From the NCBI GenBank assembly GCA_001430745.1, contig KQ481946.1:874429-892893 (forward strand): a stretch of 18,465 bases of DNA. The letters run 5' to 3'. A program made the position numbers and the translations under genes. Source of the DNA: Auxenochlorella pyrenoidosa (taxonomy: Eukaryota > Chlorophyta > Trebouxiophyceae > Chlorellales > Chlorellaceae). The notes below the pieces were generated by a model. The model was not told the DNA's origin and searched no databases. It worked only from the letters and a program-made list of their open reading frames with translations. Numbering within the stretch: the stretch's first letter is position 1; each line of letters opens with the position of its first letter. Below, one piece after another: positions 16,521 to 18,465 of this stretch.

Positions 16521-18234
16521 TGCGCCACCAGCTGCGAGCACCTTTTGAGCTGCGCCCAGCTGCTGCCGTTCAACGTCCCACGGGTTTGAGCAGCACTGAC
16601 CCCTGCAGCAGTGCTGCCAAACGGTCGCGGTGCTAGCGAGCGCACGCTGGGCGAGAGACGGCCAGACCAGCAGTTCACAGCAGCCTGCTGCGTTTGTTCA
16701 GCCTCCCGCTGGAGCCTAATGGTGCAGATGTGTTTCCGATCACACCGAACAGCGTTCCAGATTATATCGCGGCAAGTATGGACCGGCTAGCCGCAGCGGG
16801 AGAGGAAAATGCTTCTGGCAACTCGAGCTGCTGTCCCGCCCCCGCCAGCGCGGAGCCTATTCTCCAACACATTTGCAAGTGCGAAGATGCTCCACCAGCG
16901 CGGGGAAACTCCTGCACAGGCAGCAGTGCCCTTCCCGCCCGCTGGCGCCCGCCCTTGCACTGGGGCAGGCAACTCACGCCAGCATTCCTGCATGGGAGCT
17001 CAACTGGTCTTGCCCGATGACCGGTAATCGAACGTGTTATAGAATTATGCACTCTGCACAGAGGCGGCGTACTCGGTGGCGAGAGGCACCCTTCCATACA
17101 CGAGTGTCCTGTGTTCCTTTCCCTGCCCACCACGACGCGGCTCATGCTCGCATTCTCCCTGCATGCACCTGCTGCCCGGAAACTGGCCTGCAGTAGGATA
17201 GTACAGCAGAGCCACCGTCACAGTGCAAGAATTTTGTGAGCGTGGCATGGAACCACACCGGGCACTGCAGCGTACCGCCATTCTGCATGAAAACCGGACC
17301 AGGGCAGCCTGCTATAAGAATGCACTACCCCAAGGCACAGCAATACTGGCCAGGGTATTCGTGCTGTGGGGCGGCCTAAAGCTCACTGAGGCTTTCCAGA
17401 CGGGATGCTGGCACTGGCACGTCTTGTGCGGTGCCTGCCACTCCTTGTGCTAGCTGCCACCTGGAACCCCCGGCTGCCATCGCACGCGCCTTTGCCTTTA
17501 CCGGCCCGTTGACCCCCCGTTTTGATCAACACTGCCAGACCTCACGCCCTGTTTCGGAAGTGCAAGTGCTCACACGGGCCCACCCAACGCCTTGGCAAAG
17601 GCCTTGCACAGACCGTGCTTGGCGTGCCTTGCGTCAAGAATTTAAAGGCTTCTGCAAAGAACGGAGCTGGCTGCCTCACGGTGCAGCCAAGGGCGCCCCG
17701 CAGGCGCGGTCAGGCCGACTGCACTTGCGGGGCCGACCGCATTTATGATCAAACAAGCAGAACAGCTGTAGGAGTCTCGGAGTTGCAATTTGCGGCCGAA
17801 GGGGGCGATGGGGGATGGGGAGATGGCGGACGACACAGGCCGCCCGCAGAGGTGAGGAACAGGCCCAACTTGTTAGCGCGAAATGCTCAATCATGCTTCC
17901 TGTTGCAGTAAAAGTCCGGTTGGCCCACGGTTCGCCAGGCCGGTTGGGCAGGAGCAGGGCGTTGTGCCCGCCACCCTTGCACCGCAAGGACCTGTTGCTG
18001 CAGCTGCCGCAGCAATCTGTGTGCTGCAGCCCTGTGCAGCCCTCTGGCAGTGCAGGATCTGGCAGGGCAGCACATGGGTGCGCCTGTGCTGCAGTAGATG
18101 CGATTCAGAGTACTTCCTGCTGCCCATACCACGTACCGGAGCCGCCAGGATGCACTCCCCGCCTTGTCGCTGCCTGTGACCCACTCCATCCCCCACCCAC
18201 GTGCACCGTGTGCAGCAGGAGTAGACCATCGCAG
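16521..18234. other. Divergent intergenic region (1.7 kb) with no supported gene
   Basis: This lies between the NEDD1 start (minus strand) and the ATG at 18235 (plus strand), so it should carry both promoters. It is less GC-rich than the coding regions, and open frames of 60-130 codons occur on both strands. None has a signal peptide, recognisable domain or phase-consistent splice partners. The frame at about 17522-17911 (129 codons, plus) is the longest ATG candidate without support. A TTATATC patch occurs near 16761 and AT-rich ATAGAATTATGC at 17039-17050. A small gene or noncoding RNA could be hidden here, but I cannot demonstrate one. Confidence 0.45.
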
Positions 18235-18465
18235 ATGGCGTCCGCACTGGCCGCTGATGCCGCGGGTGAGGTGCTGACTCCAGCAAAGGCTGGAGAGGTA
18301 CCGCACCAGGGCGCCACTGCTGCAAGCCCGCCTGCGGCCGCTGCCAGCCCCCCCGGGGGTAGCGAGCCAGGCAGCCTTGCCCTGCCAGCGCCAGCCCTCG
18401 CGACCCCCGGCCTAGCTGAAACAGCAGCAGAAGGAGGAGGAGGAGAGGCAACAGTCAGCAGCAGC
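18235..18465 (+). CDS. Probable 5' end of an unidentified gene (partial, Ala/Pro/Gly-rich N-terminus)
   Basis: From ATG 18235 the frame stays open for 77 codons to the window edge. It begins MASALAADAAGEVLTPAKAG, then a Pro/Ala/Ser/Gly-rich segment, then ETAAEGGGGEATVSSS. The ATG is followed by GCG, a favoured second codon in this type of genome. The segment is low-complexity, with no signal peptide or domain, so no function is assigned. It could be a transit peptide-like or disordered N-terminus. Because GCAG precedes the ATG directly, 18235 could also be an internal exon boundary. Confidence 0.5.
   Translation, partial: MASALAADAAGEVLTPAKAGEVPHQGATAASPPAAAASPPGGSEPGSLALPAPALATPGLAETAAEGGGGEATVSSS

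Noticed and set aside
16990..17050. Possible minus-strand tRNA T-loop (TTCGATT) near 17030
   Set aside because: The flanking bases do not form the 5-bp T stem, and no matching acceptor or anticodon arms are found.
17522..17911. 129-codon plus-strand open frame as an independent gene
   Set aside because: No domain, signal peptide or conserved pattern is visible and codon use looks like spacer DNA; it is noted only as a possibility in the intergenic entry.

Overview
The window looks like nuclear DNA of a GC-rich green alga, most likely a Chlorella-like trebouxiophyte. The reasons are high GC, proteins encoded in many short exons split by 100-350 bp spliceosomal introns, C-rich tracts before the 3' splice sites, several GC-AG introns, TGTAA motifs downstream of stop codons, and alanine/glutamine-rich low-complexity protein tails. 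There are no bacterial operons, no mobile element coding regions and no CRISPR array. The gene models below were built by hand, by matching reading phase across splice sites. The species cannot be named from the sequence alone.

Layout. (1) 1-257 holds the last two exons of a plus-strand gene. (2) 1012-2934 holds a complete paralogue of it: a 157-residue secreted, cysteine-containing protein in eight exons, three of them only 11, 14 and 26 nt. I do not recognise the family. (3) 3972-7203 holds an 11-exon polysaccharide (chitin-type) deacetylase of the CE4/NodB superfamily, with a signal peptide and a C-terminal membrane anchor. (4) 7791-10276 holds an 8-exon secreted NHL-repeat beta-propeller protein. 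(5) 10910-12204 holds a 5-exon hypothetical protein rich in charged residues and S/T-P sites. (6) 12654-16520 on the minus strand holds a 7-exon NEDD1 orthologue: a WD40 propeller, a long disordered S/T-P-rich tail and a C-terminal coiled coil. It is convergent with (5). (7) 18235 to the window edge is the probable start of another plus-strand gene with an Ala/Pro/Gly-rich N-terminus.

How the genes relate. Items 1-4 all encode predicted secretory-pathway proteins in a head-to-tail row. The deacetylase would act on N-acetylglucosamine polymers at the cell surface or wall, and the neighbours may be wall or extracellular proteins, but proximity is the only evidence. NEDD1 belongs to a different process, recruitment of gamma-tubulin complexes to microtubule nucleation sites. 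Noncoding stretches (258-1011, 2935-3971, 7204-7790, 10277-10909, 12205-12653, 16521-18234) show simple repeats and candidate polyadenylation motifs but no gene I can support.
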